From Daucus carota subsp. sativus (taxonomy: Eukaryota; Streptophyta; Magnoliopsida; Apiales; Apiaceae), in NCBI RefSeq assembly GCF_001625215.2, contig NC_030384.2, forward strand, positions 46,472,390-46,536,389: a stretch of 64,000 nucleotides of DNA. The letters are read 5' to 3'. Shown here piece by piece: positions 61,939-64,000 of this stretch. Position numbers and translations under genes: made by a program. Position 1 is the first letter of the stretch; each line of letters starts with the position of its first letter. Below the pieces are notes generated by a model. It was not told where the DNA came from. It saw nothing but the letters and a program-made list of their open reading frames with translations, and did no database searches.

Positions 61939-62214
61939 ACAGTGTGATTATGTGTCATGATTTCAACTAAACGATGGACAGCTAAACGATGGACACATGA
62001 CAATGTACAACATGCGCATTTCCAGAACATGACTTCAAGAGTTACGCATCGCCAAATTGCGTATACAATGCTTGTCTCATGAAAAATATTCACACGCATT
62101 TATGTGATGCGTATTCATCATACATGTTTTTTTTTACTGATGTTTATTTTGGTCACGTTTAAGTGAAAATCAGTTATAAAAGGCTCTCAACCTCATTCTT
62201 TTCACAAAATATTA

Positions 62215-64000
62215 TTTTTTTAAAAAAATAAATATTTCATTTATACAAAATAAAAACTGTTAAACATTTATTAATTATTTAATAAAAAATATCTTCTGTA
62301 AATATGAATTTTGTCGGCTCATTAAATTATAAGGTTTAAACATGCCATGTGAAAAAGACTTCCTTTTACCGAACATGTTTTTTAAGTTTTCCTTTCTTTT
62401 AGGTACGATAATCTTTTTTCTTAGCTAATCAGGAAACCCAACCGTGGGGACAAAGCCGAGAAGGCGGATGGAGAAAAAGCAACATCAAGCACATGCATGA
62501 AGGACTAGTATTTAGTTTCATTACACTGTTACTACTTACTATATCATAGTGCCGGGAAGATGCTCTGATAATGGAACTTAGTAGAGAAAAGCCGGTTTTC
62601 GACCAAATGTTTGTGTTTATGAGAGGTTTTTAATATGGAGGCAGAAATTACAAAAAAACTTGTAATTTTTTTTATCTAAAAATCTTTAAATTTTTTTTTC
62701 ACTAACAACCCCAATAAATTTTATTTAAAATTATATAGAAATATATATAAAATAAATCAGGGTTAAATTTAAGTATTTTTCCTTATCTGCATCTTTTTAT
62801 ACATATATGTGTCACATATTAGTTTTTTCTTTAGTAATTTATAATATTTTAATTTCATAAACCCACGCTAGGGAGAAGATCCAAGGGTTTATATCATGAG
62901 TGCCAAAGAATAAAATTATTTTGATCATTTTTATAATTTATTTAAACTTAATTTATATTAATTATTCTGCTTAAGTCTCTAACTTCTACCAACCATATGT
63001 ATATATATTTTACTCAAGAATAATTGACGGATGGTGATTTTATAATATGATATTTGTTAGTTTGATTTATAAAATAGCATGAAAACAAATGAAGATGTGC
63101 TTGTTTGGTGTCTTATTTTTTTTCTTTATTTTTTCTTTTATTATATTAATTTGAATTGTTATAATTTGTCAAGCAAGCTACTTAATCTTGTTAAAACTCA
63201 CGGACACGAAATTTTGTATTAAAGTTATAAGTTGTACTTATTTTAGATCTTGTAATTAAATCTTCACAAAAATAATTTTTTTAGTTATTTTTACTAATTT
63301 TTGATTAGTTTTAGTCATGTTGTCACATAAAATATGTGTTAATCATGGTTAGTACATGTCAGCAATAAGTAATCTGATTAAATTTTTTTATAGATTTAGT
63401 AAAGTTTATTAGGGTTGTTAGTCAAAAAAAAAAAGTTTAAATTTTTTTGAAAAAAACCGGGATTTTTGATTAATAACTTTTTTTTCCCTTTATATTTATG
63501 AACTCTGCGAAGGAAATCACTTGATCTAACAAAAACGTTTGCATTTTAACACTGACCCGTCCCGTAGCAATCTATGCCAAAGACTTGCTATAGACGTCTT
63601 TTTATTCATTTCGACAGAATTTCTATTTAATGTTTATGCTTAAATTTTCTTATAATTTTTTTGACAATAATTTTCCAATTATTTAGTTTAACTAAAAATT
63701 TAGAAAATTTCCGTCATAAAAAATCAAAAATTGGCGGGAGGCATAATTTAATTTATGAACAAAAATGTGGCAAATTTGAGGGTTACAAAGTCGAGAATTA
63801 GTTACCTAGAACATGTCTATAATAGGTATAAAATGATTTTTTACACAGGTTTAAAATGAATTTTGAATTAGTTTGAAGTCAAAAGTCAAGACAAGGAAAA
63901 AAGTAGGAGGGTAACATTTAACAAGGATTAATAACTGACTGTAAGACACTACTAACTTTCAGTTGCTAAGAAAAACCTATAATCAACCTATCTGTGACTT
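62215..64000. repeat. Continuation of the TPS duplication, with an inserted element
   Basis: 62220-62415 matches 51285-51620, and 63520-63860 matches 51625-51726 joined directly to 52974-53200, so this is the duplicate without Helitron H1. Between them (about 62417-63518) is DNA missing from the TPS1 side. It includes an inverted repeat pair, CACTAACAACCCCAATAAATTT at about 62700 and AAGTTTATTAGGGTTGTTAG at about 63402. These are candidate ends of a DNA element of about 0.8 kb. No coding content was recognised to 64000. Confidence 0.65.

Overview
This is eukaryotic nuclear DNA from a flowering plant, very probably a eudicot. It is AT-rich, its genes have many short exons with GT-AG introns, and the proteins are typical of plants: XTH, GAUT, TPS-b terpene synthase, a membrane-cassette PP5 and a prolamin-like secreted protein. 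Plant transposon families (Helitron, Stowaway, Tourist, hAT, Copia, SINE) fill the gaps. I cannot name the species. No rRNA, tRNA, CRISPR or prokaryotic feature was seen.

Layout. 1-1242: 3' part of an autonomous hAT transposon. 1243-2239: a repeat present in inverted orientation at 55681-56210. 2647-6736 (-): two tandem, intact XTH cell-wall genes. 9188-11575 (+): plastid/mitochondrial phosphatidylglycerophosphate phosphatase of the HAD family. 13321-18173 (+): GAUT15-like GT8 galacturonosyltransferase. 19469-22448: nested Helitrons and a MULE-like element. 22984-30177 (+): PP5 Ser/Thr phosphatase with a frame-neutral transmembrane cassette exon. 31330-36703 (+): COQ3 O-methyltransferase. 37462-42691 (+): two tandem proline-rich plus prolamin-like secreted proteins. 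43315-47300 (-): Elongin A. 48615-50977 (-): intact TPS-b terpene synthase. 51727-54026: two head-to-head Helitrons. 54168-56980: SINE, duplicated fragments and Copia debris. 57194-60391 (-): second TPS copy, broken by an 837-bp hAT-type insertion in exon 2. 60392-64000: its duplicated upstream DNA plus more insertions.

The genes do not form one pathway. The left half is conserved single-copy housekeeping genes plus the XTH pair. The right half has grown by tandem duplication (prolamin-like gene with Elongin A, and TPS with several kb of upstream DNA) followed by transposon insertion. Because the duplicates survive, several insertions can be read against an uninserted paralogous copy in the same window, giving exact transposon ends and target sites. 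From memory, GAUT15 and PGPP1 lie together in Arabidopsis (At3g58790, At3g58830), and PP5 and Elongin A lie together in the homeologous segment (At2g42810, At2g42780), which suggests shared ancestral gene order.

Exon boundaries were worked out by hand from splice dinucleotides, frame continuity and family knowledge. All the intact multi-exon models given here close in frame, but single-base errors are possible. No undescribed enzymatic system was evident. The least familiar genes are the two proline-rich/prolamin-like secreted proteins.
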